Shown: positions 45,421 through 54,193 of the stretch, piece by piece
How the letters are laid out: every line of letters begins with the position of its first letter
Numbering within the stretch: the first letter of the stretch is position 1
Source: Microbacterium resistens NBRC 103078
Lineage (GTDB): Bacteria > Actinomycetota > Actinomycetes > Actinomycetales > Microbacteriaceae
Assembly: GCF_001552355.1 (NCBI RefSeq)
Contig: NZ_BCRA01000021.1
Coordinates: forward strand, 1 to 64,000
Direction of reading: 5' to 3'
Length of the DNA stretch: 64,000 bases
Made by a program: the position numbers and the translations under genes
Notes under the pieces: generated by a model
Seen by the model: only the letters and a program-made list of their open reading frames with translations
Databases searched by the model: none
What the model was told of the DNA's origin: nothing

Positions 45421-47424
45421 TCAGTCGGAGAACGTGTGCAACCACTCCAGCCCCTCCACCTCGGCGATCCCGCCCGACAGCTCCACGAACCGCTGCTCGA
45501 GCGTCTGGCCCGCGCGCACCTCGTCCACCGTGCCCTCCGCGAGCACCTCTCCCCCGACGATGATGGCGATGCGCGAGCAGACCTGCTCCACCAGGTCCAT
45601 GCCGTGGCTGGAGAGGATCACCGTGCCGCCATGCGCCACGTAAGCGCGCAGGATGTCCAGGATGACCCCGGAGGAGACCGGGTCGACCGACTCGAAGGGC
45701 TCGTCCAGCACGAGGACGCGGGGCGAGTGGATCATCGCTCCCGCGAGCATGATCTTCTTCGTCATGCCGGCGGAGTAGTCCGAGACCACTCGGCTGAGCG
45801 CACCCGTGAGATCGAACGCGCGGGCGAGATCGACCGTGCGCGCTTCGACGACGTCGGCGCTCAGGCCGCGCAGGAGTCCGTAGTAGTGCAGGAGCTGGCG
45901 ACCCGTGAGGCGGTCGAACGTGCGCAGCCGGTCCGGCAGAACCCCCATGAGCTTCTTCGCGCCGCGGGGGTCCTCCGCACGATCGACGCCGCACACCCGG
46001 ACCGTCCCGGAGTCCCCGCTGAGAAGACCTGCGACGATCGAGAGGGTCGTCGTCTTGCCAGCGCCGTTCGGCCCGACGATCCCGTAGAACGATCCCGACG
46101 GAACGGTGAGGCTGATGCCGTCCACCGCGCGGGAATCCCCGAACGACTTCACGAGGTCACGGATCACGAGGGCATGCTCGGAGCCGTCGTCGGGATCCGG
46201 CAGCGAGGACACCACGACGGCGGGCGCGTCCTCGCCGCCGGTCTCCGCGCCGTCGTCGTCCGTCGTCGGGCCCTCCGCCGCGGTGCCTGCGCCGTCCGCA
46301 TCGGCGGCGGCCTCGCCGTCCTCGGGGGCTCCGTCCGTCGCGGTCGCCGCCGTGTCCTCGTCTGTCGCGGGCGATTCGTCCTGGGCCACGGCGCCGGCCG
46401 TCTCCGGGTGCGCCGCCTCCTCCGGCGCCGCGGGCTCGGCCGCCTGCCCCTCCGCCTCCGGCTCCGGCTCCGGCTCCGGCACGACGGTCTCCCTCGCCGA
46501 CGCTGCGACGTTCTCCGCGTCGCTCCCGGACGGCGCGCTCGAGGGATCCTGCGACGCGGCGTGTGTCATCCCGGCCACGTCCTCGGCGACGGCCGATTCC
46601 GTCGGACGTGCGGGAGCGCCCACCTCGGCCAGGTCCGCGGCCGCCGCCGCGCGCGACGCCGGGGACTTCCTCGCGGGGCTCGCCTTCGCCGGAGCCTTCC
46701 GCGCGGGCGCGGTCTTCTTCGCCGGTGTCGTGCGCCCGGTCGTTCCCTTCGACGCGGACGAGGTCTTGCGGACCGGGGCCGGCTGGTCCGGTGCCGACGC
46801 GGCATCAGGGGCGGTCTCGGCGCGCACCGGGGCCGCCGCCGCCGTCTTCCGGACGGTCGTCGACTTCTTCGCCGCCGTCGTCTTCGTCGTCTTCTTCGCG
46901 GTCGCCGGCTTCTTGGTCGTCGCGGGCTTCCCGGACGCCGCCGGCTTCTCTGCGGTCGCCGCGGATCCGGCGTCGGCCACGGCCTCGGAGACCGGCGCGG
47001 CGTCGGCCTTCTTCTTCGCCGTCGGGGACCGTCTCCCCGTGGGCGCGGGCGCCGGAGAGGACGCCTTCACCGCAGCCACCTTCGCCGCGGCGTCCTCCGC
47101 CTCTCGGGCCTTGGCCTCGGCTTTCGCCGCCTCCGCCTTCTCCGCCGCCGCTCTCGCCGCAGCGGTCCGCGCCGCCGCCGTGCTCGCCGCCGTCCGCTTC
47201 GTCTCACTCGTCCGCGCCGCCGAGCCCCGCGCGGCCGCGCGGATCTGGGCCGCCTTCGCTCGCTCCGCAGCGCTCACGCCGGAGCGGGCCGTCCCGGTGC
47301 GCTTGGTCGTCTTCTTGGCCGAACCCGCCGCCGCCGCGGAACCGGGCGACGCCGTCTCCGCGTTCGCAGTCGTCGGGGTCTCGTCATCGGACACGGGATC
47401 AGGCGGTGCGGGGCTCACCCCCAC
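45421..47424 (-). CDS. ABC transporter ATPase with ~415-residue disordered N-terminal extension
   Basis: The C-terminal ~250 residues (418-667) are an exporter-type ATPase: Walker A 'GPNGAGKTTTLSIVAGLL' (Lys457), a signature reading YSAGM instead of LSGGQ ('VVSDYSAGMTKKIMLAGAM'), Walker B 'VLVLDEPFESVDP' and switch 'LSSHGMDL'. Residues 1-417 lack homology: ~30-270 are Ala/Lys/Thr/Pro-rich and basic ('KKTTKTTAAKKSTTVRKTA', histone-tail-like), ~290-415 acidic ('PEPEPEPEAEG'). Related ATPases are ~250-300 residues. The start is GTG at 47424. It is operonic with the permease; the substrate is unknown. Confidence 0.83.
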   Translation of the reverse strand: MGVSPAPPDPVSDDETPTTANAETASPGSAAAAGSAKKTTKRTGTARSGVSAAERAKAAQIRAAARGSAARTSETKRTAASTAAARTAAARAAAEKAEAAKAEAKAREAEDAAAKVAAVKASSPAPAPTGRRSPTAKKKADAAPVSEAVADAGSAATAEKPAASGKPATTKKPATAKKTTKTTAAKKSTTVRKTAAAAPVRAETAPDAASAPDQPAPVRKTSSASKGTTGRTTPAKKTAPARKAPAKASPARKSPASRAAAAADLAEVGAPARPTESAVAEDVAGMTHAASQDPSSAPSGSDAENVAASARETVVPEPEPEPEAEGQAAEPAAPEEAAHPETAGAVAQDESPATDEDTAATATDGAPEDGEAAADADGAGTAAEGPTTDDDGAETGGEDAPAVVVSSLPDPDDGSEHALVIRDLVKSFGDSRAVDGISLTVPSGSFYGIVGPNGAGKTTTLSIVAGLLSGDSGTVRVCGVDRAEDPRGAKKLMGVLPDRLRTFDRLTGRQLLHYYGLLRGLSADVVEARTVDLARAFDLTGALSRVVSDYSAGMTKKIMLAGAMIHSPRVLVLDEPFESVDPVSSGVILDILRAYVAHGGTVILSSHGMDLVEQVCSRIAIIVGGEVLAEGTVDEVRAGQTLEQRFVELSGGIAEVEGLEWLHTFSD

Positions 47425-47676
47425 ACGGTATCAATCGGCGCGGGCTCGTACGGGAGGCGATCCGCGAATTCCCTGCTGCCGCGTAACATCGTGCTCGGAC
47501 AGACGCGTCGTCACGCCGCCCGTGTTCCTGGGAACGACCCGTGCAGTCGATCACGAAACGGCAACGGGCCTGCGCTTTCCCTGGGATTCCCAGGCGCGGT
47601 CACTAGCATGAACGACGGCACGAAGGAGTGTCTTGCCGGTTAACCAACCGTGAACACACGTAACAGGAGCAGTTCT
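47425..47676. other. Divergent promoter region, ABC ATPase / NTP transferase
   Basis: This 252-bp region separates two divergent genes. Near the NTP transferase it contains the perfect palindrome GGTTAACC (47638-47645) and a less GC-rich stretch, and AGGAG seven bases before the GTG. No small gene was seen. Confidence 0.4.
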
Positions 47677-48369
47677 GTGACTCTTCAGACCATCATTCTC
47701 GCCGCGGGCATGGGCTCGCGTCTCGGCCGTTCGCTGCCGAAGCCGTTGACGCCGCTCGCCGACGGGCGTTCGATCATGCAGCAGCAGCATGACAACATCC
47801 GGGCCGCGTTCGGTCGCGACGTGCGGCTGACGACGGTCGTCGGCTACCGCGCGGAGACGGTCATCGAGGCCTTCCCCCACGTGAACTACGTGCATAACGA
47901 GCGCTACGACGAGACCAACACCTCCAAGAGCCTGCTGCGCGGCCTCGCCGCGACGGGACGCAGCGGCGTCCTCTGGATGAACGGCGATGTGGTCTTCGAC
48001 CCGCGCGTCCTCGGCCGCGCGATCGAGCTGATCGAGCGCGACCAGTCCTTCGTCACCGTCAACACCGCGAAGGTCAGCGACGAGGAGGTCAAGTACACCG
48101 TCAGCGCCGAGGGGTACATCAAGGAGCTCTCGAAGACGGTGGTCGGCGGCATCGGCGAGGCGGTGGGCATCAACTACATCTCCGCCGCGCACAAGCCCGC
48201 GTTCATGCGTCAGCTCCAGCGCGTCGACGACCAGGACTACTTCGAGCGCGGTCTCGAGCTGGCGATCGCCGAGAACGGAGTCCTCCTGGAGCCCATGGAC
48301 ATCTCGGACCTCTACGCGGTCGAGGTCGACTTCGCCGAGGATCTCGAGCGCGCGAACCTGTTCGTGTGA
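47677..48369 (+). CDS. Nucleotidyltransferase (phosphocholine cytidylyltransferase/sugar-phosphate type)
   Basis: This 230-residue NTP transferase makes an activated sugar or alcohol phosphate. The nucleotide-binding loop is 'LQTIILAAGMGSRLGRSLPK', with later 'DYFERGLELAI' and 'YAVEVDFAEDLERAN' like LicC-type enzymes. The start is GTG at 47677, seven bases after AGGAG; an earlier in-frame GTG has no ribosome site. It probably supplies an activated donor for wall glycopolymers, since glycerophosphotransferase genes follow within 8 kb. The substrate is not certain. Confidence 0.8.
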   Translation: MTLQTIILAAGMGSRLGRSLPKPLTPLADGRSIMQQQHDNIRAAFGRDVRLTTVVGYRAETVIEAFPHVNYVHNERYDETNTSKSLLRGLAATGRSGVLWMNGDVVFDPRVLGRAIELIERDQSFVTVNTAKVSDEEVKYTVSAEGYIKELSKTVVGGIGEAVGINYISAAHKPAFMRQLQRVDDQDYFERGLELAIAENGVLLEPMDISDLYAVEVDFAEDLERANLFV

Positions 48370-48393
48370 CGCGGCGCAGCCCGCGCACCGTCG

Positions 48394-48423
48394 GAAGGGC
48401 CGTCCCGATCGGGACGGCCCTTC
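48394..48423 (+). terminator. Terminator after the NTP transferase gene
   Basis: A perfect 30-base palindrome (15-base arms) begins 24 bp after the stop codon of the NTP transferase gene, ending in TTC. It is an intrinsic terminator candidate that separates the gene from the EcsC-like gene downstream. Confidence 0.75.
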
Positions 48424-48497
48424 TGCGCTCCTCCGGCGCCGCCTCCGCGTTCACGGGCTTGCGGGTTCCTCCCGGATCCCGACCGTAGGATCGTCGC

Positions 48498-49433
48498 ATG
48501 GCTGGCAAGGTGCATCGGATCCACTCCCTTCCGGAGGACGCCCCCTGGGACACCGGGCTGCCGCCGTCGGGCTCCGCGGAGCACCCGCTGGTGGTCCGCG
48601 GGATCGACCGCGTCCTCGCGGTCCAGCGGCCGCTCGTCCTTGCGCACATCCGCAGCATCCGCCTGCGCCACCCCGAGGCCACTCCCGCCCAGATCGTGCG
48701 CTCGCTGGAGCGCCGCTACCTGGCCGCGGTCACGACCGGCGGGGCGGCCGTCGGGGCGACCGCGGTCATCCCCGGCATCACGACCGGGGTCACCCTCGCC
48801 CTGTCGGGCGTCGAGACCGTGGGATTCGTCGAGTCGACCGCCCTGTTCGCGCAGTCGGTCGCCGAGGTCCACGGGATCTCCGTCACCGACCCGGATCGCG
48901 CTCGCGCCCTCGTCATGACGCTCATGCTCGGGAAAGAGGGCGTGGATCTGGTGGCCCAGCTCGCCGGGCAGGCCGCGGGCAAGGGCACGTCACGTCCGGC
49001 GTACTGGGGCGAGCTGGTGACGAAGACACTGCCGCGCGCGGCGGTGGGGCCCCTCGTCGACCGGTTGAAATCGATGTTCGTCAAGCACTTCGCGGCGGCG
49101 GGCGGCGCTTCCTTCCTCGGCAAGGCGCTCCCGTTCGGGGTCGGAGCCGCCGTCGGCGGGGCCGGCAACAACATTCTCGGCAGGCGCGTCCTGGTGGCCT
49201 CTCGGCGCGCCTTCGGCGTCGCCCCGGCGACGCTTCCGGCGGAGCTCGAGCCGGTCCCCGGGGCACAGCGCGTCGAGGCGAGGATCAAGCGCGGCGCGAT
49301 GCTCGCCGGCACCGCCGTCGCGGGCGCCGCCGGCTCCGCGGCGCGTGGCGCGGGCTGGATCGGACGCAAGGCGATCGGCGTCGTCCGCCGGGAGCGCGAC
49401 GGACGGACCGAGGAGCTCGGCACCGGCGACTGA
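48498..49433 (+). CDS. EcsC-like membrane-associated protein
   Basis: This 311-residue protein of unknown function has a central pair of hydrophobic Gly/Ala-rich helices ('GGAAVGATAVIPGITTGVTL' near residue 80), further glycine-rich helices near 190-235 and 260-285, and basic segments between. It resembles the EcsC/DUF697-like group loosely associated with ABC export in Bacillus. The start is ATG at 48498. There is no signal peptide. Confidence 0.6.
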   Translation: MAGKVHRIHSLPEDAPWDTGLPPSGSAEHPLVVRGIDRVLAVQRPLVLAHIRSIRLRHPEATPAQIVRSLERRYLAAVTTGGAAVGATAVIPGITTGVTLALSGVETVGFVESTALFAQSVAEVHGISVTDPDRARALVMTLMLGKEGVDLVAQLAGQAAGKGTSRPAYWGELVTKTLPRAAVGPLVDRLKSMFVKHFAAAGGASFLGKALPFGVGAAVGGAGNNILGRRVLVASRRAFGVAPATLPAELEPVPGAQRVEARIKRGAMLAGTAVAGAAGSAARGAGWIGRKAIGVVRRERDGRTEELGTGD

Positions 49434-49539
49434 GGCCCTCCTCCTGCACCGCCCTCGGTCCTCGCGGAGTTTCCACAGCCGCCGTCGGAGCCGGCTGCGG
49501 GACGGGGGTGGCGTCCGTGCCCCTGCCTAGCATCGGGTC

Positions 49540-49836
49540 ATGCCTCCGAGCTCGTGCGATCAGTCTCCGCCGCCGGCCTACGCCGTGCCGTGGGACGTGG
49601 ACCGCCGTGACCGACTCCACCCGGTCATCACGAACCTCTCGACCGCGGCGGATTTCGTCCGCGTCTTCGCCAGTTCCCCGGCCGGCCCGCAGCAGACGCA
49701 GCTCTGGGGGCGCGTCCGACCCGGGCAACAGTTGGAGATCTGCCTCTGCGAGGCCGATGTCGACGACACCGTGCTCACCCTGGCCTGGTTCCGTCCGTCG
49801 GATGGGCTCGAGTACGTCTGGCGCTTCGTGGTGTGA
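49540..49836 (+). CDS. Small hypothetical protein
   Basis: This 98-residue protein has a short Pro/Ser-rich start followed by what looks like a beta-rich domain ('HPVITNLSTAADFVRVFAS', 'GQQLEICLCEADVDDTVL', 'LEYVWRFVV'). No family was recognised. It lies convergent with an XRE regulator gene, separated by only 7 bp. Confidence 0.5.
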   Translation: MPPSSCDQSPPPAYAVPWDVDRRDRLHPVITNLSTAADFVRVFASSPAGPQQTQLWGRVRPGQQLEICLCEADVDDTVLTLAWFRPSDGLEYVWRFVV

Positions 49837-49843
49837 TCCGGTC

Positions 49844-50149
49844 TCAGACGGCGTGCCGCGCGCGCAGCTCGCGTCGGAAGTCGGCCTCGGAGTACGGACG
49901 GATATCGTCGGGCAGGTCCTCGGCGCTCAGACCCTCCAGGAAGCGGGTCGGCGGCACCTCGAGGGCGGTGGCGAGCTGGATGAGGACGAAGAGCGTAGGG
50001 TTGCCCTCTCCGCCTTCGATGCGGGCCAGATGCGAGACGTCGAGGTCGGCTCGGGCGGCCAGCTTCACACGGCTCAGTGCCGCCTGGGCACGGAGCTCCC
50101 GGACGAGTCGCCCGACGCGTTCGGACGCACGAGAGCGCGGTTCTTTCAT
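49844..50149 (-). CDS. XRE-family helix-turn-helix regulator
   Basis: This 101-residue DNA-binding protein has a lambda-repressor-like HTH at residues ~10-65 ('LVRELRAQAALSRVKLAARA', 'DLDVSHLARIEGGEGNPTLF'). The C-terminal 30 residues show no sensor domain. It could regulate itself, the convergent small gene, or the glycosyltransferase genes nearby. A less GC-rich region with an imperfect inverted repeat lies just upstream. Confidence 0.83.
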   Translation of the reverse strand: MKEPRSRASERVGRLVRELRAQAALSRVKLAARADLDVSHLARIEGGEGNPTLFVLIQLATALEVPPTRFLEGLSAEDLPDDIRPYSEADFRRELRARHAV

Positions 50150-50179
50150 GCGTCAAGCATCTGTGCGCGGCCTGCTCCG

Positions 50180-50222
50180 ATGCGAAGGTTATAGACGTGA
50201 GGTTTTATACCATCATACGGGT
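50180..50222 (-). promoter_or_regulatory. AT-rich promoter region of the XRE regulator with imperfect repeat
   Basis: The only AT-rich stretch in this neighbourhood. On the minus strand it contains GGTATAAAACC and TATAACC, which together make an imperfect inverted repeat and resemble -10 elements. It is placed 30-70 bp before the XRE gene start and could be its autoregulatory promoter. Confidence 0.4.
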
Positions 50223-50250
50223 GCGCACCCCGTCATCGCGGACGGCGCAT

Positions 50251-51537
50251 TCAGAGCCCCAGCTCGTCCTCCTCGTCCGCCTCCTCGCCTTCGTCGTCGG
50301 CATCGGGCCGATCCGCCTCGCGAGCGTGCCAGGCGTCCCATTCGGCGAGCAGTCGCTCGATGCCCGCGTGGAACTTGGCCGTCGCGACGCCCGGGGAGGT
50401 GTCCCCGAAGTAGTGCCGCACCCACGTCTGCAGGCGTTCGATGGCCTCCTGGTCGTCCTGAACCCGCGAGACCTCGTCGACGATGGTCCGGGCGCCGTCC
50501 GTCGTGAGCCACTCGCACGCGGACAGGTAGCCCCCGGCATCGATGGCCGCGCGCTCGTCGGCCGGGCGCGTGATCAGCAGCGGGCGCCCCGCCGCCAGCC
50601 GGTCGTACACCATGGCGGAGATGTCGACGACGGCGACGTCCGCTGCGGCGAGCTGCCAACCGAGATCGGGGCCGTCGTCGTAGACGTGGTGAGCGGCGGG
50701 GTCCGCCGTGTTCGCCGCCGCGATCGCCTCGATGATCCGCCGGTTCGCCGCGCCGTACTCGGCGTCGACGACACCGCTGCGCGGATGCGGACGGTAGATC
50801 ACCCGATGGCGGCCCGTCGCGAGCAGGGCGGCGACGAGCGTCTCGCCGTGCGTGCGGACGGACCCGTAGTGAGCCGCAGGGCGATCCCCCTCCCAGGTCG
50901 GCGCATAGAGGACCACGGTCCGATCGTCGGGCGTGTACGGCAACGCCCCCGAGTAGTGGTCGGCCTGAGGACGCCCGATCTCGATCGTGCGCGCGTCGAC
51001 GTCGTAGTCCCACAGCACGCGGGACAGTCGGTCCCTCGCCGCTTGGCCGGCCACCATCGCGTAGTCGTAGGCCTTGTACTGGTTGGTGGTCATGTACATC
51101 TTGTCGGACTCACCGTGGTTGATGAAGACGTGCCACCGTCGGCCGTACCGGAACATCTGGAAGTTGCGCGTGTTCTGGTTCACGTACAGGACGACGCGGA
51201 TGTCCTGCGTGGCGAGATAGCGTTCGAGGTCACGGACCGTGGGGACGAACGCGACCGGTGGCGCGTCCTCCGCGAGAAGCGCCTCGGCCCCGGCCGCGGA
51301 TCGGGCGAGCACGACGACGGGTCGGGTCTTCGCGAGCTCCGCCAGCGGCCGGTACCACTGCCGCATCTGGTACATGTTCACGGCACCGTCGGCGAAGTAC
51401 ACGGCGACCTGGTAGGCGCCCTCGGGGTGCTCCGGCATCGCCGCGATGGTGCGGCGGACCCTCTGCACGGCGGATCGGGACGCGAGCGCCCGGCGGAGGA
51501 GGCGGTACGCCTTGCGGGCATCGGACACGACAGGCAT
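50251..51537 (-). CDS. CDP-glycerol glycerophosphotransferase-like protein
   Basis: This 428-residue GT-B-like protein polymerises or transfers polyol phosphate on a wall glycopolymer. Motifs are 'FINHGESDKMYMTTNQYKAY', 'VVLYAPTWEGDRPAAHYG' and 'VIYRPHPRSGVVD'. The family DYSS motif is replaced by 'VVDISAMVYDRLAAGRPLL', so the donor site may differ. The C-terminus is an acidic tail ('DDEGEEADEEDEL'). Start ATG at 51537. It is divergent from the GT2 gene. Confidence 0.8.
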   Translation of the reverse strand: MPVVSDARKAYRLLRRALASRSAVQRVRRTIAAMPEHPEGAYQVAVYFADGAVNMYQMRQWYRPLAELAKTRPVVVLARSAAGAEALLAEDAPPVAFVPTVRDLERYLATQDIRVVLYVNQNTRNFQMFRYGRRWHVFINHGESDKMYMTTNQYKAYDYAMVAGQAARDRLSRVLWDYDVDARTIEIGRPQADHYSGALPYTPDDRTVVLYAPTWEGDRPAAHYGSVRTHGETLVAALLATGRHRVIYRPHPRSGVVDAEYGAANRRIIEAIAAANTADPAAHHVYDDGPDLGWQLAAADVAVVDISAMVYDRLAAGRPLLITRPADERAAIDAGGYLSACEWLTTDGARTIVDEVSRVQDDQEAIERLQTWVRHYFGDTSPGVATAKFHAGIERLLAEWDAWHAREADRPDADDEGEEADEEDELGL

Positions 51538-51657
51538 TCCTCCAGGGTACCGAGCGGGGATGGGGCGCCCCTGCACGGCAGGGGTCGCGCCCCACGCTCG
51601 CCGCCCGCCCGGCCCGGCCTGCGGCGCCGTTCACGTCGGCCGTGAAAGGATCGGAGC

Positions 51658-52740
51658 GTGACCGCGCACGACGACTCCTCCCCGACCGGGGTCTCTTTCG
51701 TCATGCCCGTGCTCAACGAGCGGGACTACCTCGAACATGCCGTCGCCTCCGTGCTCGCCCAGGACGTCGACGGGCCCATGGAGCTGGTGCTGGCTCTCGG
51801 GCCGTCCACCGACGGCACCACGCCGCTGGCTCATCGCCTCGCGGAGGAAGAGCCCCGGCTTCGCATCGTGGACAATCCCGCCGCGCACATCCCCGTCGGC
51901 CTGAACGCCGCGATCCGCGCCAGCCGCTTTCCGACGATCGTGCGGGTGGACGCGCACTCCGAGCTCGCCCCGGGGTACACCCGACGCGCCCTCGAGACCC
52001 TGAGGCGAACGGACGCCGCGAACGTCGGCGGTGTCATGCGCGCCGACGGGCGGACCCCCTTCCAGAGCGCCGTGGCGCGGGCGTACAACTCCCCCGTCGG
52101 CCTGGGCGGCGGGGCGTACCACGGCGGCACGCGCGAGGGCGAGGCTGAATCCGCCTACCTCGGGGTGATGCGCCGGGAGGTGCTCGACGAGGTCGGTCTG
52201 TTCGACGAGTCCATCCGGCGGGGAGAGGACTGGGAGCTCAACCTCCGCATCCGCCGCGCCGGACACCGTGTGTGGTTCGACCCGGAGCTGGCGGTCACGT
52301 ACTGGCCGCGGGAGAGCTGGGCTCGCCTCGCCCGGCAGTTCCGCGCGACGGGGGCATGGCGAGGGGAACTCGTCCGCCGGTACGGCCGTCGCAACGGGGT
52401 CCGCTTCTTCGCCCCTCCGATCCTGGTCCTCGATCTCGCGCTGGCGGTGATCGTCGCCGTTCTGCAGCTCACCGGGGCGCTCTCGGGCATGGCGAGTCTG
52501 CTCGCATCCGTGGTGTACCTGCCCCTGGCGGTCTACGTGCTCCTGGTCGTCGGAATGGCGGTGGCCCCGGGACGCCCGACCGATCCGCCACGCAGCTTCC
52601 GGGAACGGCTGTGGACGCTCGCCGTCCTGCCCACCATGCACCTGTCCTGGGGCCTCGGCTTCCTCGGGGGCGTCCTCCGCGGTGCCCGCGGCACCGTGGA
52701 CGCTTCACGCCTCGGCACCCGCAACACCCCGCTGCCCTGA
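51658..52740 (+). CDS. Glycosyltransferase family 2 with C-terminal membrane helices
   Basis: This 360-residue enzyme has an N-terminal GT-A domain ('VSFVMPVLNERDYLEHAVAS', DXD-like 'VRVDAHSEL', 'EVGLFDESIRRGEDWELNLR', where ED is the acceptor-site pair) and about three hydrophobic segments near residues 255-310. It attaches a sugar to a lipid-linked or wall polymer. The start is GTG at 51658. It is part of the surface-glycan region, convergent with the second glycerophosphotransferase gene. Confidence 0.9.
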   Translation: MTAHDDSSPTGVSFVMPVLNERDYLEHAVASVLAQDVDGPMELVLALGPSTDGTTPLAHRLAEEEPRLRIVDNPAAHIPVGLNAAIRASRFPTIVRVDAHSELAPGYTRRALETLRRTDAANVGGVMRADGRTPFQSAVARAYNSPVGLGGGAYHGGTREGEAESAYLGVMRREVLDEVGLFDESIRRGEDWELNLRIRRAGHRVWFDPELAVTYWPRESWARLARQFRATGAWRGELVRRYGRRNGVRFFAPPILVLDLALAVIVAVLQLTGALSGMASLLASVVYLPLAVYVLLVVGMAVAPGRPTDPPRSFRERLWTLAVLPTMHLSWGLGFLGGVLRGARGTVDASRLGTRNTPLP

Positions 52741-52760
52741 TCCTCCCCGCCCGGGATCAG
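52737..52760. terminator. Short hairpin between the GT2 gene and a glycerophosphotransferase gene
   Basis: Seven-base arms CTGATCC and GGATCAG (52737-52743 and 52754-52760) enclose a 10-base loop and include both stop codons of the convergent genes. It is a weak shared terminator candidate. Confidence 0.4.
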
Positions 52761-54193
52761 ATCTGCACGAATCCGAGGTCGAGCAGGCGCGAGACCACTC
52801 GCGCCGCAGCCGCGCCGTCGTCACGGGCGTTGAACTGCGCGCGCCACGTCACGTACTGCTCGGCGTGCCGGGCCACGGAGCCCAGGTCAGCGAGCGCGGC
52901 GACGAGCTCGGCCTGGGTCCGGACCAGCGGCCCGGGCGCTCGTGCGGCGAGGTCGAAGTAGAAGCCCCGGAGCTCCCCGCGGTAGTGCTCCAGGTCGGGG
53001 ACGAGGAAGTACATCGGCTTACCGGTCACGCTGAAGTCGAACATCACCGACGAGTAGTCGGTGATGAGGGCGTCCGCGGCCAGCAGCAGGTCCGAGGTGT
53101 CCGGATACCCGGTGACGTCGACGACCCGCGCCCCGTTGCGGTCCCGGCCCGGCCGGATGGTGCGGGAGTGCCCGCGGACGAGCACCACGGAGTCCGTCTG
53201 CTCGGCGAGCGCCTCCGGATCGACGAAGTCGACCATCTCCGCCCGGTCGTCCCGCCACGTCGGGGCGTAGAGCAGGACGTTCTCGTCCTCGTCGATGCCG
53301 AGGGCACGGCGCACAGCGTCCCGGTCCCCGGTGACGAGCGCGTCATTGCGAGGATAGCCGTCGACCCAGATCGGGCGCCGGAGGAACGCATACGCCTTGC
53401 GGAGCACGCGAGCGGCGTAGGGGTTCTGCGCGAGCAGGACGTCCCAGCGACGCGCCTCGCGGAGCACGGCCAGCATGCGCCGCGGATGGAATCCGGGGCG
53501 GTGAAGGGCCAGGCGCTTGAGCGGCGTGCCGTGCCAGGTCTGCAGCACGCGCTGCCCGTCCTTGCGCACGAACCGGCGCCGGAGCCAGTCGTTGACCACG
53601 AGCAGACGTGAGGCGCCGCGCGCGCGCCACCACTCGGGCGATCCCTCGACGACGGGGATCGCGCCGGCGGGCACGGGCACCGACAGGTCGACGACGCTCC
53701 AGTACCGGGTGACGCCCGGGGCGCGGACCGCCAGCTCGCGGTCGATCGCGCCGGGGTTGCACCCGGTGCTCTGCCCGTAGAAGCTCTCGAAGAAGACGGC
53801 GTTCTCCGTGCCGCCCGGCTGCGCCGCGTAGCGGCCTTCCAGCACCGCCTGCCCCTCGGCGGTCTCGTGCACGGGGTCCACCGGCGCACCGATGCGCACG
53901 AGAGGGCCCTTCACCGACACCCGGAGGATGGGCAGCAGGGTGACCGCGAGGTCCAGTGCGTCCAGGTCGACACCGTCCACCGTCAGCGCGTAGTCCCCCG
54001 ACGGCAGCGGCAGGGCGGGCCCGCCCCAGCGCGCGATGCGGAGCGGGAACACGGCCTTCCAGGTCTTCCCTCCCCCGGTGATCCTCGCGGCCGTCCTGGC
54101 GCGCGCGCCGACGAGGTCCGCGGACGCGGGCCGGTTCCCGGTGCCGGAGACGACGAGCGTCTCCTTCTCCTCGTCGATGAGGACGCTGGTCAT
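52757..54193 (-). CDS. CDP-glycerol glycerophosphotransferase
   Basis: This 478-residue enzyme builds a polyol-phosphate wall or membrane polymer. The N-terminal ~115 residues are a beta-rich domain; the catalytic part has 'RVLQTWHGTPLKRLALHRP', 'LLYAPTWRDDRAEM', 'VVLVRGHSRTIRPGRDRNGA' and the DYSS motif 'ALITDYSSVMFDFSVTGKPM'. The start is ATG at 54193, overlapping the upstream gene stop by four bases (ATGA). The polymer is inferred to be teichoic acid-like. Confidence 0.9.
   Translation of the reverse strand: MTSVLIDEEKETLVVSGTGNRPASADLVGARARTAARITGGGKTWKAVFPLRIARWGGPALPLPSGDYALTVDGVDLDALDLAVTLLPILRVSVKGPLVRIGAPVDPVHETAEGQAVLEGRYAAQPGGTENAVFFESFYGQSTGCNPGAIDRELAVRAPGVTRYWSVVDLSVPVPAGAIPVVEGSPEWWRARGASRLLVVNDWLRRRFVRKDGQRVLQTWHGTPLKRLALHRPGFHPRRMLAVLREARRWDVLLAQNPYAARVLRKAYAFLRRPIWVDGYPRNDALVTGDRDAVRRALGIDEDENVLLYAPTWRDDRAEMVDFVDPEALAEQTDSVVLVRGHSRTIRPGRDRNGARVVDVTGYPDTSDLLLAADALITDYSSVMFDFSVTGKPMYFLVPDLEHYRGELRGFYFDLAARAPGPLVRTQAELVAALADLGSVARHAEQYVTWRAQFNARDDGAAAARVVSRLLDLGFVQI

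Noticed and set aside
45436-47643. Long plus-strand open frame opposite the ABC ATPase, with repeated Arg/Gly motifs
   Set aside because: It mirrors the low-complexity extension of the real gene; repeats are a by-product of the minus-strand Ala/Lys codons.
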